A stretch of DNA of 64,000 bases from Bacillus gobiensis (GTDB taxonomy: Bacteria > Bacillota > Bacilli > Bacillales > Bacillaceae): contig NZ_CP012600.1 of the NCBI RefSeq assembly GCF_001278705.1, positions 2,915,917-2,979,916 on the forward strand, given 5' to 3'. A program made the translations under genes and the position numbers. Of the stretch, positions 9,140 through 17,831 are shown piece after piece; positions within the stretch are counted from its first letter, which is position 1; each line of letters starts with the position of its first letter. Below the pieces are notes generated by a model. It had not been told where the DNA came from and searched no databases. It saw nothing but the letters and a program-made list of their open reading frames with translations.

Positions 9140-9538
9140 TTAAAATATAAGCGCATCAATTGCATATTGTCCAGGCCCGGTCAATGTGATACCAATAGCG
9201 GCTGCTAATAGAACCAAATTATACTCGTAGCCATTTTCAGTCGCCCACAACCCGTTTGGTCCATGGACTTTCACAATAGCCATTACCATCGTTCCGGCAA
9301 TTGTTACTCCTGCCAGCGGTGTGAAAAGCCCCAAAGCGAATAATACCCCGCCAATCAATTCCGCCAGTCCCGCTGCTAACGCCATTGTAACACCCGGCTT
9401 CATGCCCATCGATTCAAACCAGCCGCCTGTTCCTTTTAAGCCATGCCCGCCAAACCAGCCAAACAATTTTTGCGCACCATGTCCGACAAAGAGCAGTCCA
9501 ATCACTAATCTTATCAACAATAATCCTGTATCTAACAT
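9140..9538 (-). CDS. mhqP: DoxX family membrane protein, MhqP-like
   Basis: A 132-residue protein with four predicted transmembrane helices and the glycine-rich DoxX signature (GHGAQKLFGWFGGHG near residue 22). In B. subtilis mhqP is induced by quinones together with mhqN and mhqO. The start is set at ATG 9538 because TAGGAG lies 8 bases upstream. A GTG three codons earlier would be too close. It sits between two dioxygenase genes, 21 bases from the distal one. The biochemical role of DoxX proteins is not settled. Roles in thiol or quinone redox balance have been proposed. Confidence 0.85.
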   Translation of the reverse strand: MLDTGLLLIRLVIGLLFVGHGAQKLFGWFGGHGLKGTGGWFESMGMKPGVTMALAAGLAELIGGVLFALGLFTPLAGVTIAGTMVMAIVKVHGPNGLWATENGYEYNLVLLAAAIGITLTGPGQYAIDALIF

Positions 9539-9556
9539 AATATTCACTCCTAATTG

Positions 9557-9578
9557 ATATATTATTAATTCGAGATAT
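9557..9578 (-). promoter_or_regulatory. MhqR-like operator half-site
   Basis: On the minus strand TATCTCGAATT (9578-9568) precedes the DoxX gene. This equals the left half of the known B. subtilis MhqR box (TATCTCGAATTCGAGATA), while the right half is decayed to ATAATATA. The position, about 20-40 bases before the start codon, suits repression of a mhqP-dioxygenase transcript by the neighbouring MarR protein. Confidence 0.55.
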
Positions 9579-9592
9579 ATAGCTAAAATTTT

Positions 9593-10534
9593 TTATCTTA
9601 ACGGTTTTAATTTGGCTTCGATTTCTTCCCTTTTTGGCTCAAGAAACGGCGGTAAAGCGAGTGATTCTCCTAAATGTTCGATATCTTCATCCGAATCGAA
9701 ACCCGGTCCATCGGTTGCTAGTTCGAAAAGAATCCCATTAGGTTCTCTGAAGTATAGCGAACGGAAGTAAAAACGATCAACAAACCCTGAATTAGGTATT
9801 TTCGCTTCACGAATTCGCTTTATCCATTCGTGCAGCTCTTCCTCATTATCTACGCGAAAGGCTACATGATGAACGCTGCCGCGTCCTTGGCGTTCGGGAG
9901 GGAAATCCGTCTTTTCTTCTACGTGAATTTCAGCACCAGTTCCGCCTTCACCCGTTTCAAGTACTACAGTGTCTTGCTCATTTCCTTTAATACGGAAGCC
10001 CAGCAGCTCTGTTAAAATGCCGATTGTAGCTTTTGCGTTTTTTACAGTTAATTTAACCGGACCTAAGCCGACAATTCCGTACTCTGCAGGGACCTGAGCT
10101 TTTTTCCATGGAATTCCGCCTTGGACTCCTTCATTATTTTCATCAGACACTAAAATCAAGTGCTGTCCCTCAAAATCCTTGAATGCTAAAGTGAAACGGC
10201 CAGCCTGATTGGCTATTTCTTCATGTTCAATATTCAATTCTTCGAAACGCTGCTTCCAGTAAGCGATCGCTCGATCATTTGGAACGCGAAGGGAAGTTGC
10301 GGAAATGCTGTTCGTCCCTTCATGCTTCTTCGCAATCATTGGGATTTCAAAAAAGGTCAATTCTGTACCGGGATTCCCTTTTTCATCTCCATAGAATAAA
10401 TGATAAACAGAAGTATCGTCCTGATTAACCGTCTTTTTCACAAGACGGAGACCTAATACCTTTGTGTAAAAATCAACGTTTTCACGAGCTTTTGCTGTTA
10501 ATGCAGATACGTGGTGAATTCCTTTTAATTCCAT
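9593..10534 (-). CDS. mhqO: Ring-cleaving dioxygenase, MhqO-like
   Basis: A 313-residue two-module VOC dioxygenase starting MELKGIHHVSALT, paralogous to the protein at 8141-9118 (same HH motif, VHHVAFRV near residue 215, ELATDGPGF near the C-terminus). The start is placed at ATG 10534 because AAAGGAGGGTG lies just upstream. The longer in-frame extension would run through the MarR stop codon. The stop of the regulator overlaps this ribosome site, so the two genes are translationally linked. Substrate is inferred from family to be methyl-hydroquinone-like or catechol compounds. Confidence 0.86.
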   Translation of the reverse strand: MELKGIHHVSALTAKARENVDFYTKVLGLRLVKKTVNQDDTSVYHLFYGDEKGNPGTELTFFEIPMIAKKHEGTNSISATSLRVPNDRAIAYWKQRFEELNIEHEEIANQAGRFTLAFKDFEGQHLILVSDENNEGVQGGIPWKKAQVPAEYGIVGLGPVKLTVKNAKATIGILTELLGFRIKGNEQDTVVLETGEGGTGAEIHVEEKTDFPPERQGRGSVHHVAFRVDNEEELHEWIKRIREAKIPNSGFVDRFYFRSLYFREPNGILFELATDGPGFDSDEDIEHLGESLALPPFLEPKREEIEAKLKPLR

Positions 10535-10547
10535 GAGACACCCTCCT

Positions 10548-10991
10548 TTATTTTTGAATTTTTTTGAGAAGCTCAAGCAGCTGTTTTTTTTCTTCATGGT
10601 TCAACTCGTTAAACTGAGCGGCTTGAAAATGCTCTTGCTTCGGAACTACTTCATCAAATAACGCTTTTCCGTTGTCAGTTAAGGAAAGATATTTTGTTTT
10701 CCATTCCTGCTCCCGTTTCACCAGCCCCAATTCTTCCATTTTGTTTAGTAGCTGCGTGATATTGCCTTTGGTGACAAGTAGCTTTTTAGCAAGCTCTTGC
10801 TGAGACAATCGCTTATGGGAGCCGACTTGAGCCAAAACATCAAATTGCGCTGCCGACAGGTCCCAATTTTTTAAATGCTGATTGGTTTCACGGATACTCT
10901 GATTATAAAAACGTGAAAGACGGAACCATAATAAAATACCGATTCGTTCATCTTGCTTCGATAAGGAGGAATCCGTTTTTCTTTCTTTCAC
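10548..10991 (-). CDS. mhqR: MarR-family repressor, MhqR-like
   Basis: A 147-residue winged-helix regulator. The recognition region (SQQELAKKLLVTKGNITQLL, about residues 63-82) and the basic wing (LVKREQEWKTKYLSLT) are typical of MarR. First gene of the leftward mhq-type operon, it probably represses its own operon and is relieved by quinones or hydroquinones, as MhqR is in B. subtilis. It contains no cysteine, in agreement with MhqR rather than with the thiol-switch repressors OhrR and YodB. The promoter upstream contains two similar operator-like repeats. Confidence 0.82.
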   Translation of the reverse strand: MKERKTDSSLSKQDERIGILLWFRLSRFYNQSIRETNQHLKNWDLSAAQFDVLAQVGSHKRLSQQELAKKLLVTKGNITQLLNKMEELGLVKREQEWKTKYLSLTDNGKALFDEVVPKQEHFQAAQFNELNHEEKKQLLELLKKIQK

Positions 10992-11007
10992 ACAATCACC
11001 TCTTTTG

Positions 11008-11071
11008 TTGTCAGTTAAGTACTAAACTTATATCTTGATGTCAGTTTATAACTAAATTGATTTGTTGTCAA
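11008..11071 (-). promoter_or_regulatory. Promoter with duplicated operator-like repeats before the MarR gene
   Basis: On the minus strand TTGACA (11071-11066) and TAAACT (11048-11043) are 17 bases apart. Two related 20-base segments, reading TTTAGTTATAAACTGACATC and TTTAGTACTTAACTGACAAC, lie 29 bases apart over and downstream of the -10. Each contains an imperfect AGTN5ACT-type inverted repeat, so they are probable autoregulatory MarR sites. Confidence 0.5.
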
Positions 11072-11206
11072 GCATGAATTTTCATAGCTGCTATTCCGTT
11101 GCACAGACTACATTATGAGTCAGAAAACCTCACAAAAAAATTGATTAGTTTATCATTTGCAAATAATATTAATACTTAAAGATAGTGAAATAGGTGAAGA
11201 GACATA

Positions 11207-11530
11207 ATGGATCAGGATTTTAAGAAGAGATTGGCCACCCTTTTCAACGAAATAAATAAAGAAATCTTTAGAGTCGGCGTGCATGATCAAAATATTGAAA
11301 TACAGGATGGAAAGATTCTTATTTTCTCCAGATCTAAGCGTATCCCGGCTTTGGATGCTTTAATGGATGAACATAGTGAACTAGTCTTTTCAATTGATTA
11401 TGCTTTATCGCTAAAGTATAAAAAACTACTGAAAAAGAAAGTAGAGCAGGAGTTTGATATAAAAATAACCGCCTTATTCAGAGATTATGATCCTGGAAAC
11501 GAGCGCTCTTGCACAGTTATTTGCTATTAA
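11207..11530 (+). CDS. DUF2294 / MpsC-like small protein
   Basis: A 107-residue cytoplasmic protein. The order of helices and strands, and the C-terminal RDYDPGNER segment, suggest the DUF2294 (now MpsC-domain) family, named after a subunit of the Mps membrane-potential-generating system. It stands alone here, with no MpsA or MpsB partner in the window, so a role in that system is not supported locally. The start ATG follows AGGTGAAGAGACATA, a weak ribosome site. The protein ends with two cysteines in the last six residues. Confidence 0.5.
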   Translation: MDQDFKKRLATLFNEINKEIFRVGVHDQNIEIQDGKILIFSRSKRIPALDALMDEHSELVFSIDYALSLKYKKLLKKKVEQEFDIKITALFRDYDPGNERSCTVICY

Positions 11531-11633
11531 CATTTGAATAACAAACTTTGATTGTTGGAAACTCGTCATACTCGTTTTTTCAGCAACCCACATAAAGTTT
11601 TGTAGCGGACGCTTATCCTCTGTTTACGGATGG

Positions 11634-11690
11634 AAAGAGCCGTGAAGATGGAAGAATATATTTCTTCTATCTTCACGGCTCTTTTTTATT
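11634..11690 (+). terminator. Strong hairpin-T run ahead of the Rieske operon
   Basis: AAAGAGCCGTGAAGAT pairs with ATCTTCACGGCTCTTT and is followed by T6. It can end the MpsC-like transcript (stop at 11530), or act as an attenuator, because the Rieske gene starts only 35 bases later and no other clear promoter is seen in between. Confidence 0.8.
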
Positions 11691-11724
11691 AGAGTCAAAG
11701 AAGTAGTGGAAAGGATGAAGAACG

Positions 11725-12771
11725 ATGAAAGGAACTCCTACATTTAAAAATAAGGCCGTAGATCTTCCACGTGACTGTACATTTAGCTATGAGGATTGGA
11801 CTGTTTTAAGTAAATATTGGTACCCTGTCGCGCAACAGACGGAAGTTACTGAGAAACCGTTAGCCGTTAAGCTTCTTGATGTAAACCTAGTCGTCTATCG
11901 CACGAACAGTAAAATCGTTGTTGCCCGTGATCTTTGTGTTCACCGCGGGACTCCTCTCAGTATGGGATGGGTTGAGGGTGAAGATATCGTCTGTCCTTAT
12001 CATGGGTTTCGATACGGAACGGACGGCAAATGCACATCGATTCCAGCTCATCCAGATGCCAAAATTAATCCGCGCTTGTGTATGTCCGTTTATCCTGTTG
12101 TCGAACGGTTTGGATTAGTGTGGACGTCTTTATCGGGCGAAATCGACAATATGCCGTCATTTTCTGCTTGGGATGATCCGGATTTCCAACAGATTGTTTG
12201 TCCCTCGTTTGATATTAAAGGATCTGCCGGGAGACAAATGGAAGGGTTTCTCGATGTAGCCCACTTTGCCTGGGTGCATACGGAAACGTTCGGTGACCGA
12301 AACAACGCTTTTGTTCCCCGTTATCAGGTAGACAATACTGATTACGGACTGCACGTCGAATATTTGAGTACGGTTAGCAATTATCCGAAGGAAATGCAGC
12401 ACCTGAATCCGGAAGATTTCAAATGGCTTCGTGTCTTTGATGTATATCCTCCGTTTACAGCTACATTAAAGGTTTATTTTCCTAACGGGGGAGAATTGTG
12501 GATTATGAATGCCGTTTGTCCGATTTCAGCAAGAGAAACTAGATTGTTCGCTCCAATTGCGAGAAACTTTGACAAGGATTCTCCTGTTGAAGATGTCTAT
12601 GCGTTTAATCTTCAAGTGTTCACGGAGGACAGGGAAATGGTTGAAAACCAAAAGCCTGAAGATTTGCCGCTGGACTTGCAGATGGAGGCTCATATTATGG
12701 CAGACAAAACATCGGTTGCTTACCGGAAAATTCTTAAACAATTAGGTCTCGGAACAATTTATACGAGTTAA
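11725..12771 (+). CDS. Rieske non-haem iron oxygenase, alpha subunit (first copy)
   Basis: A 348-residue oxygenase. The Rieske [2Fe-2S] ligands are C71, H73, C90 and H93 (CVH...CPYHGF). The mononuclear iron site is FLDVAHFAWVH, with H180 and H185 and D177 bridging to the neighbouring subunit's Rieske centre. A conserved Asp in the C-terminal TEDREMVENQKPE supplies the third ligand. The size and the C-terminal pattern resemble monooxygenases of the caffeine N-demethylase (NdmA/NdmB), vanillate and phthalate families. It has no fused reductase. Electrons should come from the ferredoxin and reductase encoded next. The substrate is inferred from the adjacent purine permease. Ribosome site AAAGGATG. 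Confidence 0.87.
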   Translation: MKGTPTFKNKAVDLPRDCTFSYEDWTVLSKYWYPVAQQTEVTEKPLAVKLLDVNLVVYRTNSKIVVARDLCVHRGTPLSMGWVEGEDIVCPYHGFRYGTDGKCTSIPAHPDAKINPRLCMSVYPVVERFGLVWTSLSGEIDNMPSFSAWDDPDFQQIVCPSFDIKGSAGRQMEGFLDVAHFAWVHTETFGDRNNAFVPRYQVDNTDYGLHVEYLSTVSNYPKEMQHLNPEDFKWLRVFDVYPPFTATLKVYFPNGGELWIMNAVCPISARETRLFAPIARNFDKDSPVEDVYAFNLQVFTEDREMVENQKPEDLPLDLQMEAHIMADKTSVAYRKILKQLGLGTIYTS

Positions 12772-12794
12772 ATCAATGATTGGAGTATTCAAAT

Positions 12795-13775
12795 ATGAAA
12801 TTATACGACATTACAATTATTGGCGGAGGACCTACAGGGTTATTTGCCTCCTTTTACGGAGGAATGCGAAATTCTTCTGTAAAAATTATCGAAAGCCTGC
12901 CACAGCTTGGCGGCCAGCTTTCTGCTCTTTATCCGGAAAAATATATTTATGATATTGCCGGATTTCCGAAAATTCGAGCGCAGGAATTAGTCAATCGCCT
13001 GAAAGAGCAAATGGCTCAGTTCAATCCGGCGATTTGTTTAGAACAAGTTGCAAAAGGCCTTGAGATTCAGGGAGACGGAACGATTAAGCTGACCACTGAT
13101 AAAGAGGAGCATGTTACAAAAACGATCATTATCACAGCAGGTAATGGCGCATTTCAACCTAGAAAAATTGAGCTTGCAGCAGCAGAACAATACGAGAGTG
13201 CAAACCTACATTATTTCATCGATGACTTGGAAGCATTCCGTGGTAAGAAAGTTATGATCTGTGGAGGCGGGGATTCTGCAGTAGATTGGGCACTCATGCT
13301 CGAGCCGATCGCGGAGAAAGTAACACTCGTTCACCGCCGGGATAGATTCCGGGCACACGAACACAGCGTTGAACAATTACACGGTTCTAACGTAACGATA
13401 AAAACGCCTTATGTTCCGGCAGAGTTCGCCGGCAATGACAAAATCACAAAGGTCGTATTAGAGCATGCAAAAGACAGAACGAAAGAAGCCGTTGAGGTTG
13501 ATGATGTCATAGTAAACTACGGATTCATCTCATCGCTCGGATCTATAAAAAATTGGGGATTGGAAATTCAGAAAAATTCGATTGTTGTCAATTCTCGAAT
13601 GGAAACAAACATTCCGGGAGTTTATGCAGCAGGTGATGTATGCACATTTGATGGAAAAGTGAAGCTGATTGCTACCGGTTTTGGCGAGGCGCCTACCGCA
13701 GTAAACAACGCGAAATCATACTTAGATCCAAAATCAAAAGTCCAGCCGCTTCATAGTACGTCGGTATTTGCTTAA
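12795..13775 (+). CDS. NAD(P)H-ferredoxin reductase, YumC/TrxR-like type
   Basis: A 326-residue flavoprotein with an FAD-binding GGGPTG near residue 10, a second Rossmann motif [10 protein letters not shown] near residue 156 for NAD(P)H and the C-terminal [14 protein letters not shown] motif. It lacks the CxxC of thioredoxin reductase, which identifies the thioredoxin-reductase-like ferredoxin-NADP+ reductases (YumC, YcgT). ATG 12795 is chosen because GGAG lies 9 bases upstream. A TTG at 12780 has no site. It sits between a Rieske oxygenase and a ferredoxin gene, so it very probably powers both oxygenases. Confidence 0.88.
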   Translation: MKLYDITIIGGGPTGLFASFYGGMRNSSVKIIESLPQLGGQLSALYPEKYIYDIAGFPKIRAQELVNRLKEQMAQFNPAICLEQVAKGLEIQGDGTIKLTTDKEEHVTKTIIITAGNGAFQPRKIELAAAEQYESANLHYFIDDLEAFRGKKVMICGGGDSAVDWALMLEPIAEKVTLVHRRDRFRAHEHSVEQLHGSNVTIKTPYVPAEFAGNDKITKVVLEHAKDRTKEAVEVDDVIVNYGFISSLGSIKNWGLEIQKNSIVVNSRMETNIPGVYAAGDVCTFDGKVKLIATGFGEAPTAVNNAKSYLDPKSKVQPLHSTSVFA

Positions 13776-13790
13776 AAAGGAGATAAATAA

Positions 13791-14030
<240 letters not shown>

Positions 14031-14046
14031 ATTGGAGGAATAGAGG

Positions 14047-15042
14047 ATGGCTAAAGATCCGGTATTAGCAAATGATTGGCAGCCTGCAGCATATTCGCAC
14101 GAGCTGACAGATGATCCTATGCAAGTCGTCATTTTGGGAGAGCGGATTGTGCTATTTCGAACGAGTAATGGAATTCAAGCCTTTAAAGATTTGTGTATTC
14201 ATCGAGGTGCTGAGCTATCACTCGGAAAAGTAGAAAATGACTGTATTGTCTGTCCTTATCATGGCTGGGAATACAATACAGAGGGCAATTGTGTCAAAAT
14301 TCCGCAGCAGCCACCTGGCCGAGTCATACCGCCGAAAGCAAAAGCAGTCGTCTATAGCTGTACAGAAAAATACGGACTCATTTGGGTGAAATTATCAGCT
14401 AGTGAGAACCCTGTCCCAGAGTACGTCGAATTCGAGGATCCTTCGTTTAAGACTGTGTTTGCGAATCCGCATACGCTGCATGCTGCTGCACCTCGAGTTG
14501 TTGAAAACTTTTTAGATGTCAGCCATCTGGCTTTCGTGCATGAAGGCATTCTTGGTGACTCAAATTATGCTGAAATCCCTGATTACAAAGTACATTGGCG
14601 AGAAAACCGCTTCGTTACTGATGAAATCCCTGTCTATGCAGATGCCGATGGGACAGGAAATTATGCAACCATCCACTATACGTTTGAAATTTTAAGTCCA
14701 ACATTGGCTCGGTTGAAAAAAGTAAATTATGAAACGAAAGAGATTTTTTCCATGCTATTTGCCGTTCGCCCTGAGGAAGAGAGAAAATCAACGGTGTTTG
14801 CCTTAGTTTCAAGAAATTATGGATTTGATCAACCCGATCAATATTTTCGCGATTTCCAGCAGGTCATTATCGAACAGGATACAACGGTCGTCGAAAGCCA
14901 GAAACCTGAGGAGCTGCCGCTGGATTTACAGGCAGAGCTGCACCTTACACCGGACAGGCTTAGTATTGCTTATAGAAGATGGCTGGGCGAGTTAGGTATC
15001 ACGTTCGGAAGCGAAGCGGGACGTAAAAAGGTCACAACTTAA
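14047..15042 (+). CDS. Rieske non-haem iron oxygenase, alpha subunit (second copy)
   Basis: A 331-residue paralogue of the first oxygenase. Rieske ligands are C50, H52, C69 and H72. The iron site FLDVSHLAFVH has D157, H160 and H165. The third ligand is the Asp in EQDTTVVESQKPEE. Two different oxygenases sharing one ferredoxin chain would suit successive or position-specific reactions, as NdmA and NdmB remove different N-methyl groups of caffeine. The two could also form a hetero-oligomer. GGAGG lies 8 bases before the ATG, and the gene follows the ferredoxin after 16 bases. Confidence 0.87.
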   Translation: MAKDPVLANDWQPAAYSHELTDDPMQVVILGERIVLFRTSNGIQAFKDLCIHRGAELSLGKVENDCIVCPYHGWEYNTEGNCVKIPQQPPGRVIPPKAKAVVYSCTEKYGLIWVKLSASENPVPEYVEFEDPSFKTVFANPHTLHAAAPRVVENFLDVSHLAFVHEGILGDSNYAEIPDYKVHWRENRFVTDEIPVYADADGTGNYATIHYTFEILSPTLARLKKVNYETKEIFSMLFAVRPEEERKSTVFALVSRNYGFDQPDQYFRDFQQVIIEQDTTVVESQKPEELPLDLQAELHLTPDRLSIAYRRWLGELGITFGSEAGRKKVTT

Positions 15043-15066
15043 CTTTACATGATAAAAAGGAGGCGA

Positions 15067-16425
15067 ATGGAATTGCCGTTACATGAAAAAACGGAGAATG
15101 CTACGAATGCAAGCAACTGGTTAGATCAATTTTTTCGTTTAACAGAACGTCGCACGAATGTAAAAACTGAGGTTCTTGCAGGGATTACAACATTTATGAC
15201 AATGAGCTATATCATTTTTGTGAATCCTGCCATTTTAGCAGATGCAGGTATCCCAAAAGAAGCCGCCATTGCTGCGACAATTTTTGCCACTGTCCTTGCT
15301 ACCCTTCTCTTTGCATTATGGGCGAATATGCCAATTGCTGTAGCGCCGGGAATGGGACTTAATGCTTTTTTTGCGTATACGGTCGTATTAGGCCAAGGAT
15401 TAACCTGGCAAACAGGATTAGGGGCCGTTTTTATTTCGGGATTGGTATTTTTTATCCTGACAATCACCGGATTACGCAAAAAAATTATTGATGGAATCCC
15501 TTCGGTGTTAAAAAGTGCAATTGCTGTCGGAATCGGGTTATTTATCGCTTTTATCGGGTTTAAACAAGCCGGAATTATTATAAGCAATGAGGAAACCTTT
15601 GTTTCACTTGGTGAAATCACAAAGCCTGCCCCTTTACTCGCTCTCATTGGTTTTCTAATCGTCACCGTTTTAACGGCCAGAAAAATCAAAGGAGCAGCGC
15701 TAATTTGTATTTTGCTGCTTTCGATTGTCGGGATGTTTATAGGAATTGTAGAAGCGCCAAAAAGTGTGAATCATATTTTGTCTTTTTCGCTTCCAAGTAT
15801 GTCTGAAACTTTTTTACAAATGGATATAAAAGCTGCTCTCCATTACGGCCTCCTTTCTATCATTTTTTCTTTCACTCTTGTCGAGCTTTTTGATAATTTA
15901 GGCTCTATGATCGGGCTGTCTAAAAAGGCTGGATTAATGAACAAAAAAGGCGAGATTGAAGGTCTGGATAAAGCATTGGTTGCAGATTCTGTCGCTACGA
16001 TGGCAAGTGCCGCAATGGGGTCTACAGCGATGAATGCATATGTAGAAAATGCAACAGGTATTGCAGAAGGCGGAAGAACAGGGCTAAAGGCGCTCGTAGT
16101 AGCATTTCTTTTTCTGTTAAGCATTTTGTTTACTCCTTTAATCAGCATTATTCCAGCGTTTGCAACAGCTCCTATTTTAATTATGGTCGGAGCTTTTATG
16201 CTGACGGAAATAAAGAATATTCCATTAGGCGACGTAACAGATGCTGTACCTGCTTTTCTTACCATTATCCTTATGCCTTTAACGTTTAGTATTGGTGAAG
16301 GATTAACATTCGGTTTCTTATCCTTTACATTCATTAAGTTATTGACAGGAAAAGCGAAAGAGATTCATTGGATCATGTATGTGATTAGCGCTGCTTTTAT
16401 TGTCAACTTTATTTTTCATGTGTAA
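15067..16425 (+). CDS. AzgA-family purine base permease
   Basis: A 452-residue membrane protein with about 12-14 helices, clearly in the AzgA/PbuG/PbuO branch of the nucleobase-cation symporters: N-terminal NVKTEVLAGITTFMTMSYI, then ANMPIAVAPGMGLNAFFAYTV, and GSTAMNAYVENATGIAEGGRTG in the middle. Members import adenine, guanine or hypoxanthine. It follows the second Rieske gene by 24 bases in the same direction, the best clue that the oxygenases act on a purine. An ATG at 15067 directly follows AAAAAGGAGGCGA. TTG at 15073 would have a better 9-base spacing, so the exact start is uncertain. Confidence 0.87.
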   Translation: MELPLHEKTENATNASNWLDQFFRLTERRTNVKTEVLAGITTFMTMSYIIFVNPAILADAGIPKEAAIAATIFATVLATLLFALWANMPIAVAPGMGLNAFFAYTVVLGQGLTWQTGLGAVFISGLVFFILTITGLRKKIIDGIPSVLKSAIAVGIGLFIAFIGFKQAGIIISNEETFVSLGEITKPAPLLALIGFLIVTVLTARKIKGAALICILLLSIVGMFIGIVEAPKSVNHILSFSLPSMSETFLQMDIKAALHYGLLSIIFSFTLVELFDNLGSMIGLSKKAGLMNKKGEIEGLDKALVADSVATMASAAMGSTAMNAYVENATGIAEGGRTGLKALVVAFLFLLSILFTPLISIIPAFATAPILIMVGAFMLTEIKNIPLGDVTDAVPAFLTIILMPLTFSIGEGLTFGFLSFTFIKLLTGKAKEIHWIMYVISAAFIVNFIFHV

Positions 16426-16546
16426 TTGGAAAATTAATAGTTAAATAGTACTGAAAATATTTAATAACATCGTCCTTAGTTTTCGTATAAAAATTATATT
16501 ATACTCTATGAATTATTATATTTTTACTATTAGAAGGAGGATTTTT

Positions 16547-17392
16547 ATGAAAAAAAAGTTACTGGCATTGTTCACGATTGTTGCATTAATTTTAGGTTTT
16601 CAAGGATTCACTGCGCTTGCGAAAAACAATCAATCGCAGAAAGAGTCTTCTCAGCCTATTGCAGTTCAAGGCGCGATGGATATGGAGATTTCTGCTCTAC
16701 TTAAGAAAATGGGGGAATATAAAGAAGAAACCCACGGCAGCTACACATTTTATCGCGGGAAAATTAATGGTATACCCGTCATCGTTTCAAGAACTGAAGT
16801 AGGGATGGTTCACGCAGCTGCTTCTACTACATTGCTAATCGAAAAATACCATCCAAAAGCGATTATTAACCAAGGTACAGCAGGCGGCCATGATCCGAAG
16901 CTCCACGTCTTTGATACCGTAATCGGAACTGAAGTCATGAATATCGGCAGATTCATTACGGATCATAGGGATGACGGCGAAGGAATGAAGCCAGAATCAT
17001 GGAAATTTGATGGTACGGGCATGAGAGAAAACGGCGAACTAAAGACATACGAAACATTTAAGAGCGATCCCAAGCTAGTGAAGGCGGCATTAAGTGTAGC
17101 TGATAAGTATAAGCACGGAAAAGTGGTTAAAGGAAAAGTCGGCAGTGCAGACGTTTGGAACAGAGAAGTCGATCGCATTCAATGGTTCCATGAAAAGGCA
17201 GGAACAAGTGTAGAAGAAATGGAAGCTGCTTCAGTCGGCCAGGTGTCAAAAAGCTATGACGTTCCTTACTTATCTATCAGAACCGTGTCAAACTCTGAAG
17301 TATCCGGAGATAAAATTGAGGACTTGGAAACGGCGGGAAAATACGGCGCTGAATTTTCCGTGGAAATTGTGAAGGCTATTGGGAAAAAATAA
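16547..17392 (+). CDS. Secreted MTA/SAH-nucleosidase-like nucleoside hydrolase
   Basis: A 281-residue protein with a signal peptide (KKK, hydrophobic core to residue 20, FTALA|KNN cleavage near residue 25). The mature part is a PNP/UDP phosphorylase-superfamily fold of the MtnN type: INQGTAGG, VGSADVWN and a VEEMEAASVGQVSKSY motif with the ribose-binding Glu. MtnN proteins hydrolyse methylthioadenosine, SAH and 5'-deoxyadenosine to free adenine and are cytoplasmic, so secretion is unusual. Its position behind the permease suggests that it releases a purine base outside the cell for import. It has its own GAAGGAGG ribosome site and ends at a terminator. Confidence 0.82.
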   Translation: MKKKLLALFTIVALILGFQGFTALAKNNQSQKESSQPIAVQGAMDMEISALLKKMGEYKEETHGSYTFYRGKINGIPVIVSRTEVGMVHAAASTTLLIEKYHPKAIINQGTAGGHDPKLHVFDTVIGTEVMNIGRFITDHRDDGEGMKPESWKFDGTGMRENGELKTYETFKSDPKLVKAALSVADKYKHGKVVKGKVGSADVWNREVDRIQWFHEKAGTSVEEMEAASVGQVSKSYDVPYLSIRTVSNSEVSGDKIEDLETAGKYGAEFSVEIVKAIGKK

Positions 17393-17413
17393 TCTCAGAA
17401 GATTGATAGGAAA

Positions 17414-17453
17414 GCACCTCTTTTAGGCAATTTGTTTGAAGAGGTGTTTTTTA
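17414..17453 (+). terminator. Terminator of the Rieske-purine cluster
   Basis: CACCTCTT (17415-17422) pairs with AAGAGGTG (17439-17446) around a 16-base loop, followed by T6. Confidence 0.75.
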
Positions 17454-17461
17454 ATTAGAGA

Positions 17462-17550
17462 ATCGCCGGATTAGCGAAATTTTCCCTCCGCTTTTTTCCG
17501 CTTTTCTATCCGGGAAACACGGGAGCGAAATTCCCGATTCCTTCTGCGAT
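17462..17550. repeat. Weak degenerate array with GCGAAATT / TCCGCTTTT words
   Basis: GCGAAATTTTCCC (17474), GCGAAATTCCC (17525) and GCGATTTCACA (17546) alternate with TCCGCTTTTTT and TCCGCTTTTC. The spacing is about 21 in the best pair, less regular elsewhere. The rest of the gap up to 17830 is AT-rich with no recognised gene. Confidence 0.45.
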
Positions 17551-17831
17551 TTCACACCTGAGTTTTTCTTTTCTTAATCAAGTCCGAAGCATCCGACAAT
17601 GACTGCGTTTTCTCGGCCATCCAAAATATCCATGTGATTTTTCACAAAAGAAAAATCGGTATTTTTACAAATATCTAAGACTCCAATTATTTTAACTTAA
17701 CATTTTCATATTAAGATACATATGGGATCTTTAAGATGATTTTGGGGCGAAGAATACCACCTGTTAATCGATTTTTTACGGTCCGAATCATTTTAAAATT
17801 TTTTTACTCACTTAAAAATCAGGAGGATGAA

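Noticed and set aside
11531..11633. Purine (guanine/adenine) or guanidine riboswitch before the Rieske operon.
   Set aside because: The conserved loop and junction bases are not present.
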